From NCBI GenBank assembly GCA_002348825.1, contig DEBN01000032.1, forward strand, positions 1 through 20,585: DNA of 20,585 nucleotides, given 5' to 3'. Numbering within the stretch: the stretch's first letter is position 1; each line of letters begins with the position of its first letter. Positions 7,494 to 14,717 of the stretch are shown here, piece after piece. The notes under the pieces were generated by a model. That model did no database searches, was not told the DNA's origin, and saw only the letters and a program-made list of their open reading frames with translations. This DNA comes from Gammaproteobacteria bacterium UBA2955 (GTDB lineage Bacteria; Pseudomonadota; Gammaproteobacteria; Pseudomonadales; Azotimanducaceae). The position numbers and the translations under genes were made by a program.

Positions 7494-9266
7494 ATGGACG
7501 CCCAACAGTTGACTTATCTGTTCGTTTTTCTGTCGTTTTCGCTCTACATCGGCATTGCGATTTGGTCCCGCGCCGGTTCAACAAAAGAGTTTTATGTGGC
7601 CGGGGGTGGCGTCCATCCCATTGCCAACGGTATGGCGACGGCGGCCGACTGGATGAGTGCGGCGTCGTTTATTTCTATGGCCGGTATCATCGCGTTTATG
7701 GGATACGACGGCGCGGTCTATCTGATGGGCTGGACCGGCGGCTACGTTATTCTGGCTTTACTGCTCGCGCCTTATCTGCGCAAATTTGGCGAATTCACCG
7801 TACCGGACTTTATCGGTTCGCGCTATTACTCCACCGCCGCGCGAGTGGTTGCGGTGATTTGTCTGATTCTTATTTCCTTTACCTATGTTGCCGGGCAAAT
7901 GCGTGGGGTCGGCATTGTGTTCTCGCAGTTTCTCAACATCCCAATCTTTTGGGGTGTAATCGTCGGCATGGCGGTGGTTTTCATGTACGCGGTGTTGGGC
8001 GGCATGAAGGGCATAACGTATACCCAGGTGGCCCAATACTGCGTGTTGATTTTTGCCTACCTTGTACCTGCGATATTTATCTCGATGCTGATTACCGGCA
8101 TTCCGATTCCGCAAATCGGCCTTGGCGCCGAAGTCGCCGACGGCTCTGGTTTATCGGTGCTGCAAAAACTCGATAACACACTGGTCGAGTTAGGTTTCGC
8201 TCCATACACCGAGGGCATGAAGAGCAAGGTCGACGTCTTTGCCATCACTATGGCGTTGATGATTGGCACGGCCGGCCTGCCCCACGTCATTGTTCGTTTC
8301 TTTACCGTACCGAAAGTTTCAGACGCGCGTAAATCCGCGGGTTACGCGCTGCTATTTATCGCACTGCTGTACACCACCGCCCCGGCTGTAGGGGCGTTCG
8401 CGCGCCTGAACTTTGTTGACACCGTCCACAACACACAATACACCGAGGTCGCTGGCTGGTTTAAGAGTTGGGAAGACATCGGTCTTATTGGCTGGCAGGA
8501 CAAAAACAACGATGGGCGTATTCAATACCATCCCGGCGCAGCCTTCGACGGCAAACCGAGCTTCGATGACACACGCCGCATCGACGGCTCGCGCACAGTA
8601 ATCAATTCACCCACCGCGTCGAGCAATGAGGTTTACGTGGACCGCGACATCATGGTTCTGGCGAACCCGGAAATTGCTCGACTGCCGGCCTGGGTGATCG
8701 CGCTGGTGGCTGCCGGTAGTCTGGCCGCTGCGTTGTCTACCGCGGCTGGATTATTGCTCGTCATCTCCACCTCGATCTCTCACGACCTGTTAAAACAAAC
8801 CATGGCGAAGGGTCTTTCCGATCGTCAGGAACTATTTTACGCCCGCGTAGCTGCGGTAACAGCAATTTTAATTGCCGGCTATCTCGGCATCGACCCGCCC
8901 GGTTTTGTGGCGCAGGTGGTGGCATTCGCTTTTGGTCTGGCTGCAGCGTCGCTGTTCCCTGCCATTCTGCTCGGTATTTTTGATCGGCGCATGAACAAAG
9001 AAGGCGCGATCAGCGGTATGCTGGTGGGCTTAATCTTCTGCTTCAGCTACATTGTTTTCTTTAAATTTGTGGCGCCGGACTTGAATTCTGCCGACCACTG
9101 GTGGTTTGGCATTTCGCCCGAAGGCATCGGCTCACTCGGTGCCCTGCTGAATTTTTCGGTGGCGTTTACCGTCTCGCGGCTTACGCCGGATGTACCCGAG
9201 GACGTGCTGCGGCTGGTAGACAACATTCGCATTCCGAAGGGCGTCAGCGACCCAAAATCGCACTGA
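7494..9266 (+). CDS. Sodium:solute symporter, VC_2705 type
   Basis: A 590-residue SSS-family (solute:sodium symporter) protein with about 13 predicted membrane helices. Family signatures include STKEFYVAGGGVHPIANGMATAADWMS written in the first helices (about 29-55), the sodium-site helix region, and AGSLAAALSTAAGLLLVISTSISHDL in the eighth to ninth helix region (about 407-432). Members pair with DUF4212 proteins and are related to the acetate permease ActP, so a small carboxylate is a reasonable substrate guess, not an established one. A non-membrane insertion of about 90 residues (roughly 300-390) contains an EF-hand-like DKNNDGRI loop (336-343). The ATG at 7494, 1 nt after the DUF4212 stop, is preferred because it gives the normal N-terminus; ATGs at 7476 and 7485 are in frame. 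Translational coupling is likely. Confidence 0.92.
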   Translation: MDAQQLTYLFVFLSFSLYIGIAIWSRAGSTKEFYVAGGGVHPIANGMATAADWMSAASFISMAGIIAFMGYDGAVYLMGWTGGYVILALLLAPYLRKFGEFTVPDFIGSRYYSTAARVVAVICLILISFTYVAGQMRGVGIVFSQFLNIPIFWGVIVGMAVVFMYAVLGGMKGITYTQVAQYCVLIFAYLVPAIFISMLITGIPIPQIGLGAEVADGSGLSVLQKLDNTLVELGFAPYTEGMKSKVDVFAITMALMIGTAGLPHVIVRFFTVPKVSDARKSAGYALLFIALLYTTAPAVGAFARLNFVDTVHNTQYTEVAGWFKSWEDIGLIGWQDKNNDGRIQYHPGAAFDGKPSFDDTRRIDGSRTVINSPTASSNEVYVDRDIMVLANPEIARLPAWVIALVAAGSLAAALSTAAGLLLVISTSISHDLLKQTMAKGLSDRQELFYARVAAVTAILIAGYLGIDPPGFVAQVVAFAFGLAAASLFPAILLGIFDRRMNKEGAISGMLVGLIFCFSYIVFFKFVAPDLNSADHWWFGISPEGIGSLGALLNFSVAFTVSRLTPDVPEDVLRLVDNIRIPKGVSDPKSH

Positions 9267-9310
9267 CGACGGAGCCGAAGGGGCTATCGGCGCCGCGGTG
9301 CAAATGAGTC

Positions 9311-10111
9311 TCAGCTGCGTACGCCACCACTGGCCAGCAATACTTCACCAGTGATCCAGTTCGATTCAGGTATGCACAAAAGGTAGATGGCATTGGCCGC
9401 GTCTTCAGGGCTGCCAATGCGCCCTAGCGGCGAGGCCGCCTCTGCCTGCTTAATTTGATCAATGCTCAAGCCTACTTTGCGGGGCTGGCCTTTAACCATG
9501 GAAATATTAGGCTCGCTTTCATAGGGGCTGGTTAAGCGGGTATCAATGGCGCCAAAGGCCACCGCATTTACCGTGACGTTAAAACGCCCCCACTCCTTTG
9601 CCAGAGTCCTGGTTAAACCCACCACCGCGGCCTTACCTGCCGAGTAGGCGAGTTGAGTGGCGCCTCCGTGCAGACCCATGGTGGAGGAGATATTGACGAC
9701 TTTACGCACTGGCGAGGTTCTATCCGCAACGCCTCGTAGCCAACGTCCATAGGCGCGCAGAATGCGAAACTGTGCGCTGGCATGAATATCCAACATTGCA
9801 TCCCACTGCTCGTCAGTCATGTTGTGAATAGCGCTGTGCCAAATGTAGCCAGCATTATTCACTATGATGTCGAGGCCGCCAAAAGCTGACAGGGCAAACT
9901 CAATGAGTTCGTCTGCCGCTGTGGGCTCGGTTAAATCTGCAGGATAAGCCACTGCGCCATCGAGGCGGGCCGCGACTTCCGCCGCCACATCTGCGTCTAG
10001 GTCATTGACCAAGACGCGGGCGCCGGCGGCGGCTAGTTTTGCTGCCGTCGCCGCGCCGATTCCGCGACCGGCTCCGGTTACCAAAGCAAACTGACCACTG
10101 AGACTGCCCAT
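9311..10111 (-). CDS. SDR-family oxidoreductase (FabG-like)
   Basis: A 266-residue classical short-chain dehydrogenase/reductase. The cofactor motif TGAGRGIG (12-19), NNAG (85-88) and the catalytic Ser-Tyr-Lys set S143, Y156, K160 (ISSTMGLHGGATQLAYSAGK) are all intact. The C-terminus has the usual GxxLASGG ending (GEVLLASGGVRS). Residue D37 in LVNDLDAD at the end of beta-2 suggests NAD(H) preference. Substrate is unknown; a hydroxyacyl-CoA or small alcohol is possible. The ATG at 10111 has GGGGA 5 nt upstream and lies 15 nt after the malate synthase stop, so both are likely on one transcript. It converges with the symporter gene across a 44-bp gap that holds only a 5-bp stem (9274-9291). Confidence 0.92.
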   Translation of the reverse strand: MGSLSGQFALVTGAGRGIGAATAAKLAAAGARVLVNDLDADVAAEVAARLDGAVAYPADLTEPTAADELIEFALSAFGGLDIIVNNAGYIWHSAIHNMTDEQWDAMLDIHASAQFRILRAYGRWLRGVADRTSPVRKVVNISSTMGLHGGATQLAYSAGKAAVVGLTRTLAKEWGRFNVTVNAVAFGAIDTRLTSPYESEPNISMVKGQPRKVGLSIDQIKQAEAASPLGRIGSPEDAANAIYLLCIPESNWITGEVLLASGGVRS

Positions 10112-10126
10112 GCTGTTCCCCGCTTT

Positions 10127-12331
10127 TTAAGTACTGGCGTATTTTGCTTTCGCTTCGCGTCGACGGGCATGCAACACCGGCTCGGTATAACCGCTGGGTT
10201 GCTGCAACCCTTTAAATATCAGGTCGCAGGCCGCTTGAAACGCAACACTGTTGTCGAAATCCGGCGCCATTGGATGGTATGCATCATCGCCGGCATTCTG
10301 ATCGTCAACCACGGCGGCCATACGCTGCAAGGTTTCCATCACCTGCGCTTCGGAACAGATCCCATGATGCAACCAGTTACTGATGTGCTGACTGGAAATA
10401 CGTAGCGTGGCACGGTCTTCCATAAGACCCACATCATTAATGTCAGGCACTTTCGAACAACCCACGCCCTGATCAATCCAACGCACCACATAGCCAAGAA
10501 TGCCCTGGGCGTTATTGTCGAGTTCGCTTTGCACCTCGTCGGCCGCGAGGTTCTTACCGCCAAGCAACGGAATCTGCAAAATATCATCAACGCTGGCCGG
10601 CGCGCGAGCTTGCAATTCTTGTTGCACCGAGGCGACGCTGACTTCGTGATAATGCAGTGCGTGCAATGACGCTGCAGTTGGCGACGGCACCCATGCAGTG
10701 CTGGCGCCCGCTTTTGGGTGCATGGCTTTAACCGCTAACATCTCTGCCATCTCGTCAGGCTTGGGCCACATACCTTTACCGATCTGGCCCTTACCCCGGA
10801 AACCAGTGGCCAAACCAACGTCCACGTTGGAGTCTTCGTAGGCCTTGATCCACGTCTGGGCCTTGAGTTCCTCCTTCGCCAACACCGGCCCCGCTTGCAT
10901 GCTGGTATGGATCTCATCACCTGTGCGGTCTAGAAATCCTGTATTGATAAATACAATACGGTCTTTCGCTTCGGCGACACAGGCCTTGAGGTTAATGCTG
11001 GTGCGGCGCTCCTCATCCATAACGCCGATTTTTAAGGTGTTGCGCATTAAGCCCAACGTCTCTTCAATCTGGTCAAACAACGCTACGGCCAACGCAACTT
11101 CATCGGGCCCATGCATCTTCGGCTTTACGATGTAGACGCTGCCAGTGCGTGAGTTACGCAGCGGCCCGTCGCCCTGAATGTCGTGCATTGCCGAAAGAGC
11201 GGTTACAAATCCATCAAGAAAACCTTCTGGGACTTCATTACCTTCGCCATCGAGCACGGCATCTGTGGTCATGAGATGCCCGACGTTGCGTACCAACATT
11301 AGACTGCGGCCATGCATGGTCAGGGACTGGCCCTTGCTGTCGATATATTGGCGATCCGGATTGAGTTTACGCACCAAACGTTGACCGCCTTTCTCCATCA
11401 CTTCTTCTAAATCGCCTTTCATAAGGCCTAGCCAGTTGCCATAGACAATACATTTATCTTCGGCATCCACTGCGGCCACCGAGTCTTCGCAGTCTTGGAT
11501 AGTGGTTATGGCAGACTCAATTTCTACATCCTTGACTCCGGCAGGATGCACCGCTCCAACGGGATGGTTGGGGTCGATCAAAATGTCCAGATGCAGCCCA
11601 TTATGCTCAAGTAGGATACTGGTGGGTTCGGGCTCGCCAACAAACCCTACAAATTGCTCGGGATCAGCCAATGGCGTATTGCCACCGTCTTGCAAAATCG
11701 CACGCAGCTGGCGTGAACCGTCCTCGCCGGCGCCAATGCCATAGGTTACGACGTCACTGTGACTGCCCTGCGCAAGCGGCACCATGGCGTCTAACACCTC
11801 CGCTACTCGAGCGACCACAAGCTCGCCGCGCGCGGGGTTGTAACTGGAGCCTTTCTCCCTGCCCGGCGATTCCGGGATGATGTCGGTGCCGTAGAAGGCA
11901 TCGTACAAACTGCCCCAGCGCGCGTTCGCTGCGTTAAGCGCATAACGCGCGTTCATGACCGGCACTACCAACTGCGGGCCGGCAATTGTGGCGATCTCTG
12001 CGTCTACTTTTGTCGTGGTGATGGTCACCGAATCCGGCTCTGGCAAGAGATAGCCAATGTCCTGTAAAAACGCTTTGTATTCAACCGCGTCTACCGACCG
12101 GCCTTTGCGTTCGAGATGCCAATGGTCAATCTGTTGCTGTAGCTCGTCGCGTACCGCCAACAGCTTCTTGTTCACCGGCCCCAACTCGGCCAGACAGCGT
12201 TCGAAACCGGCCCAAAATTCATCTACGGATACGCCAGTACCTGGTAGTGCTTGATCACAGATCAGCGCGTCGAGCTCTGCAGCCACTTGCAAGCTGCCGC
12301 GTTGCACTCTGGAAACAGACTGTTTTGTCAT
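10127..12331 (-). CDS. glcB: Malate synthase G
   Basis: A 734-residue monomeric malate synthase of the G isoform, condensing glyoxylate with acetyl-CoA to malate in C2 assimilation (glyoxylate or glycolate use). Length matches the G form. Visible motifs: [20 protein letters not shown] (253-272), [18 protein letters not shown] (276-293), [19 protein letters not shown] (393-411, with the active-site Arg), [10 protein letters not shown] (436-445, metal-binding Glu region), [16 protein letters not shown] (461-476, metal Asp), [14 protein letters not shown] (518-531), [10 protein letters not shown] (622-631) and [18 protein letters not shown] (636-653, with the catalytic-base Asp D639). The ATG at 12331 has AGAGG 7 nt upstream. 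The SDR gene follows directly; the halohydrin dehalogenase-like gene diverges from it over 127 bp. No isocitrate lyase or glc oxidase gene is in the window. Confidence 0.97.
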   Translation of the reverse strand: MTKQSVSRVQRGSLQVAAELDALICDQALPGTGVSVDEFWAGFERCLAELGPVNKKLLAVRDELQQQIDHWHLERKGRSVDAVEYKAFLQDIGYLLPEPDSVTITTTKVDAEIATIAGPQLVVPVMNARYALNAANARWGSLYDAFYGTDIIPESPGREKGSSYNPARGELVVARVAEVLDAMVPLAQGSHSDVVTYGIGAGEDGSRQLRAILQDGGNTPLADPEQFVGFVGEPEPTSILLEHNGLHLDILIDPNHPVGAVHPAGVKDVEIESAITTIQDCEDSVAAVDAEDKCIVYGNWLGLMKGDLEEVMEKGGQRLVRKLNPDRQYIDSKGQSLTMHGRSLMLVRNVGHLMTTDAVLDGEGNEVPEGFLDGFVTALSAMHDIQGDGPLRNSRTGSVYIVKPKMHGPDEVALAVALFDQIEETLGLMRNTLKIGVMDEERRTSINLKACVAEAKDRIVFINTGFLDRTGDEIHTSMQAGPVLAKEELKAQTWIKAYEDSNVDVGLATGFRGKGQIGKGMWPKPDEMAEMLAVKAMHPKAGASTAWVPSPTAASLHALHYHEVSVASVQQELQARAPASVDDILQIPLLGGKNLAADEVQSELDNNAQGILGYVVRWIDQGVGCSKVPDINDVGLMEDRATLRISSQHISNWLHHGICSEAQVMETLQRMAAVVDDQNAGDDAYHPMAPDFDNSVAFQAACDLIFKGLQQPSGYTEPVLHARRREAKAKYAST

Positions 12332-12368
12332 CGTATAGCCTCTTTAGGGTGTCAGCAAAAAGCCAAGC

Positions 12369-12374
12369 AGTATA
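12369..12374 (-). promoter_or_regulatory. Possible -10 box of malate synthase
   Basis: On the minus strand TATACT (five of six consensus matches) lies 37 nt upstream of the glcB start codon, leaving a leader of about 30 nt. The hexamer at the expected -35 distance (TGAGGA) is poor, so this would need an activator or is a chance match. It sits in the 127-bp divergent region shared with the halohydrin dehalogenase-like gene. Confidence 0.3.
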
Positions 12375-12458
12375 CACCGGTAAGCTTTGATTCCTCACGC
12401 GTTCGTCGGCAAGAAAACCAACAGCGTGCTAGCCTTGGATTTTTTCCGGAGCACAGCC

Positions 12459-13142
12459 ATGACCCAGCGTTTGCTAAATAAACGCGTTCTCATTACGCAA
12501 GCGGATGACTATATGGGGCCCGCAACAGCGGACCTGTTTACCGCCGAGGGCGCCGTCGTTACGACCGACACATCCGACCTACGCGCACCCGGGCGCTGTC
12601 GAGAGCTGGTTCAGGGCGCCGGGAATATCGACGTGCTGATCGCAAACCTCGCATCCGAGAACTTTAGCGGCATTGCAACCACTGAGCTCAGCGATGACGA
12701 CTGGCATTGCGCTTTCGACATTATGGTGCACCCGCTGCACCGCCTGTGCCGAGCCGTGCTGCCGCAGATGCTCGAGCGCGGCGCAGGTAAAATTGTCGTG
12801 TATGGCAGCGCGGCAGCACTACGCGGGATGCGCACTTTAGCGGCCTACAGCGCAGCGCGAGCGGCTCAAGTCGGCTATGTGCAGGCGCTCGGTGTCGAGG
12901 TCGCTCCAAGCAATGTTCAGGTTAATCTGATCGCGCAAAACTACGTGGAAAACCCCGTTTACTACCCAGAATCACTGCGAGAACAGGAGTCCTTCAAAAA
13001 ATCGCTACGCCGGCAGGTGCCGCTGGGGCGACTGGCCACCGCGAAAGAAGATGCAGAGTTTGCGCTATTTTTGGCGTCGGATAACAGCGACTTTTTTGTT
13101 GGCCAGGCCATCCCTTTTAGTGGCGGATGGGTACAGCGTTAA
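12459..13142 (+). CDS. Halohydrin dehalogenase-like protein (SDR fold)
   Basis: A 227-residue protein of SDR fold predicted to be a halohydrin dehalogenase: cofactor-free, reversibly converting a vicinal halohydrin to an epoxide plus halide, and opening epoxides with small anions. The cofactor motif TGxxxGxG is absent; in its place is T13-QADD-Y18-M-G20, the family signature T-x4-[FY]-x-G. The catalytic set is S117, Y130 and R134, spaced S-x12-Y-x3-R, with Arg replacing the SDR lysine. The segment NYVENPVYYPE (161-171) corresponds to the halide-site loop of HheC (NYLHSEDSPYFYP as I recall it). NNAG is also lost (NLAS, 63-66). Length fits known enzymes; it lacks the longer tail of HheC. The ATG at 12459 has GGAG 7 nt upstream; an earlier in-frame start at 12387 is not supported. 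GloA and GST genes follow. Subtype and real substrate are unknown; a plain degenerate SDR is the alternative. Confidence 0.85.
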   Translation: MTQRLLNKRVLITQADDYMGPATADLFTAEGAVVTTDTSDLRAPGRCRELVQGAGNIDVLIANLASENFSGIATTELSDDDWHCAFDIMVHPLHRLCRAVLPQMLERGAGKIVVYGSAAALRGMRTLAAYSAARAAQVGYVQALGVEVAPSNVQVNLIAQNYVENPVYYPESLREQESFKKSLRRQVPLGRLATAKEDAEFALFLASDNSDFFVGQAIPFSGGWVQR

Positions 13143-13267
13143 ACAGCCGCGGCAACTGGCGGCGTTGCATCGCTTAGCTGCGGCGCCAAGTATGAATCCA
13201 CAGCAGATGGGTAGCGAGGCGGCCGCGCTTACCGCTACACTGCGTGTTTTGTATCGGCAACGACGTT

Positions 13268-13687
13268 ATGCAATATCTGCACACTATGGTTCGAGTGTCC
13301 GATCTCGACGCTTCGCTCAAGTTTTACTGTGACGCGCTGGGACTTGAGGAGTTGCGACGCTTTGACAACGATCAGGGGCGTTTTACGCTGGTGTTTCTAT
13401 GCGCGCCCAACAACGAGAGCGCCCAAGTCGAACTGACCTACAACTGGGACCCTGAATCGTATTCGGGTGGTCGCAACTTCGGGCATCTCGCCTACCGTGT
13501 CGATGACATCTATGCCTGCTGCGAGCGTCTGGCCAGCAACAACGTTGTCATAAATCGACCGCCCCGCGATGGCCGCATGGCGTTTGTGCGATCACCCGAC
13601 GGTATTTCTATTGAGCTACTGCAAACCGGAGAGGCGCTGGCGCCTGCCGAACCATGGCTGAGCATGGAAAACATTGGTGAGTGGTAG
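13268..13687 (+). CDS. gloA: Glyoxalase I (lactoylglutathione lyase)
   Basis: A 139-residue VOC-fold enzyme isomerising the methylglyoxal-glutathione hemithioacetal to S-lactoylglutathione in the cytoplasm. It resembles E. coli GloA along its length: LHTMVRVSDLDASLKFY at the start, VELTYNW, FGHLAYRVDD and SPDGISIELLQ. The four metal ligands are in place: H5, E55, H73 and E116. The compact bacterial (Ni/Co-type) length and lack of the longer loops of the Zn-type enzymes suggest the nickel class (inference). The ATG at 13268 gives the exact GloA N-terminus; its ribosome binding site is poor, and an in-frame ATG at 13244 would add eight residues. It lies 125 bp after the halohydrin dehalogenase-like gene and 55 bp before a GST gene, all on one strand, linking the locus to glutathione-dependent detoxification. 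Confidence 0.9.
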   Translation: MQYLHTMVRVSDLDASLKFYCDALGLEELRRFDNDQGRFTLVFLCAPNNESAQVELTYNWDPESYSGGRNFGHLAYRVDDIYACCERLASNNVVINRPPRDGRMAFVRSPDGISIELLQTGEALAPAEPWLSMENIGEW

Positions 13688-13742
13688 CCTAAAACCGCTC
13701 TTTTGGCTTTAACTTAACTGACTCTAATTTGGGGGACTTTTT

Positions 13743-14357
13743 ATGAAACTGTACAATTCTGTGGGACCTAATCCTCATGTGGTGCGCATGTATGCGGCGG
13801 AATGCGGCGTAGCGCTCGAACTTGAGGCGGTGGACCTGATGGCCGGCGCAAATCGACAGGCGCCGTATCTAGCCTTGAATCCGTCGGGTCAGATGCCGTG
13901 TTTAGAAATGAGTAACGGCGAAATTCTGGCCGAGATCACTGCGATCTGCGAATACCTCGACGAACAGGCAGATGGCGTTACCTTACTGGGCGACTCTGCC
14001 GAAGCGCGAGCCAATTCCCGCATGTGGGCCCGGCGCGTTGACCTGAATATTTGCGAACCGTTGACCAGCGGGTTCCGTTACAGCGAGGGACTGCCGTTGT
14101 TCAAAGACAGAATGATCACCATCCCCGAGGCCGCAGATGGCCTGAAACAGATCGCGCGCGAGAAGACGGCTTGGCTAAACGACCTCATGAATGATGGGCG
14201 GACCTTCATCGCCGGCGAACAAATCAGTTTAGCCGACGTGTTGCTTTACTGTTTCTTCGCATTCGCTGGCACGGTGGGTCAACCTTATGATCAGAACCTG
14301 ACCTATATTCACGCTTGGTATGAAAGGATGGCTGCGCGCCCGAGTGCGTCGGCGTAG
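13743..14357 (+). CDS. Glutathione S-transferase family protein
   Basis: A 204-residue cytosolic GST-like protein. The N-terminal thioredoxin-fold domain (1-80) has LNPSGQMPCLEM, with the cis-Pro P52 that contacts glutathione, and AEITAICEYL (63-72), where the usual glutathione-binding Ser after Glu is Ile-Thr instead (E64-I65-T66). The all-helical C-terminal domain (about 88-200) has the conserved capping-box segment GEQISLADVLLY, with D155. Candidate activators of the thiol near the N-terminus are N5 and S6; there is no Cys there. The family conjugates glutathione to electrophiles, including epoxides, but some members are dehalogenases, isomerases or non-catalytic. GGGGGA lies 6 nt before the ATG. 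It follows gloA by 55 bp on the same strand. Specific class not assigned. Confidence 0.88.
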   Translation: MKLYNSVGPNPHVVRMYAAECGVALELEAVDLMAGANRQAPYLALNPSGQMPCLEMSNGEILAEITAICEYLDEQADGVTLLGDSAEARANSRMWARRVDLNICEPLTSGFRYSEGLPLFKDRMITIPEAADGLKQIAREKTAWLNDLMNDGRTFIAGEQISLADVLLYCFFAFAGTVGQPYDQNLTYIHAWYERMAARPSASA

Positions 14358-14413
14358 TCACTCTATGACGTCTTTGCGCGCGGGCAACCTAGCGCGATGC
14401 TAAAACCGCCAGA

Positions 14414-14441
14414 GGCAAGAGCAGCATTCGCCGCTCTTGCC
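14414..14441. terminator. 9-bp perfect hairpin after GST gene
   Basis: GGCAAGAGC at 14414-14422 pairs perfectly with GCTCTTGCC at 14433-14441 around a 10-nt loop, 57 nt after the GST stop. The stem is strong, but what follows (ATGGCTAACC) is not a T-tract, so it is not a textbook intrinsic terminator. It may stabilise the 3' end of the transcript or be part of a small structured RNA. Confidence 0.4.
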
Positions 14442-14505
14442 ATGGCTAACCTTTCAAAGCACCCGTCTCGATGGACTAATCGGGCCTCGGCGTACAGGGC
14501 TTGGC

Positions 14506-14520
14506 CCCTAGCGGCTAGGG
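14506..14520. repeat. Short palindrome CCCTAGC-G-GCTAGGG
   Basis: A perfect 15-nt inverted repeat (7-bp arms, single central base) in the non-coding stretch before the RND operon. It could be a protein-binding site or simply a small hairpin; there are no other copies that I noticed in the window. Confidence 0.3.
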
Positions 14521-14673
14521 CTGTCTGCAGTCCAACTGACTGAATCAACGCGCAAAAGAACATTTAACTTTCACACTTCGTTGAGCCGCATCGCTATATC
14601 TTTCGTCTTGTCGCACGCTTTTTCTCTTACCAGTAGCACTTTGGTGAACTTTTGGCTATGTTAGTCGCCCTTT

Positions 14674-14701
14674 TGTTACTTTAAGTAACGTAAATTCTAA
14701 T
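14674..14701 (+). promoter_or_regulatory. Candidate promoter of RND operon
   Basis: TTGTTA (14674-14679, four of six matches to the sigma-70 -35) and TCTAAT (14696-14701, five of six to the -10) are separated by 16 bp and lie just before the adaptor gene. Transcription from it would start about 10 nt before the ATG at 14718, an unusually short leader, so the true start point is uncertain. Confidence 0.35.
14675..14689. promoter_or_regulatory. Palindromic operator candidate for RND operon
   Basis: GTTACTTTAAGTAAC is a perfect 15-nt inverted repeat with 7-bp arms and one central base. It overlaps the candidate -35 and spacer of the promoter in front of the pump genes, the usual place for a repressor of TetR or MarR type that controls an RND pump. 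No regulator gene is adjacent, so the cognate protein is unknown. Confidence 0.45.
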
Positions 14702-14717
14702 CAACGCGGATTGATAC

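Larger units (their letters stand above)
14358..14717. other. Non-coding stretch with inverted repeats
   Basis: This is the only gap over 300 bp. No convincing gene is present: a 66-codon minus-strand reading frame (14363-14563) has no recognisable motif and spans the hairpin sequences. The left half is GC-rich with two inverted repeats (14414-14441, 14506-14520), the right half AT-rich with a palindrome and promoter-like hexamers immediately before the RND operon. It probably contains the end of the gloA/GST transcript and the control region of the pump genes. Confidence 0.6.

Noticed and set aside
9274..9291. Terminator between the symporter and SDR genes
   Set aside because: Only a 5-bp stem (GCCGA/TCGGC) with an 8-nt loop and no T-tract; too weak to call.
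12459..13142. Ordinary NAD(P)-dependent SDR oxidoreductase
   Set aside because: The glycine-rich cofactor motif, NNAG and the catalytic Lys are all missing, and both halohydrin dehalogenase signatures are present with exact spacing.
14363..14563. Minus-strand 66-codon reading frame as a small gene
   Set aside because: No recognisable motif, no good ribosome binding site, and it spans the inverted repeats of a non-coding stretch.
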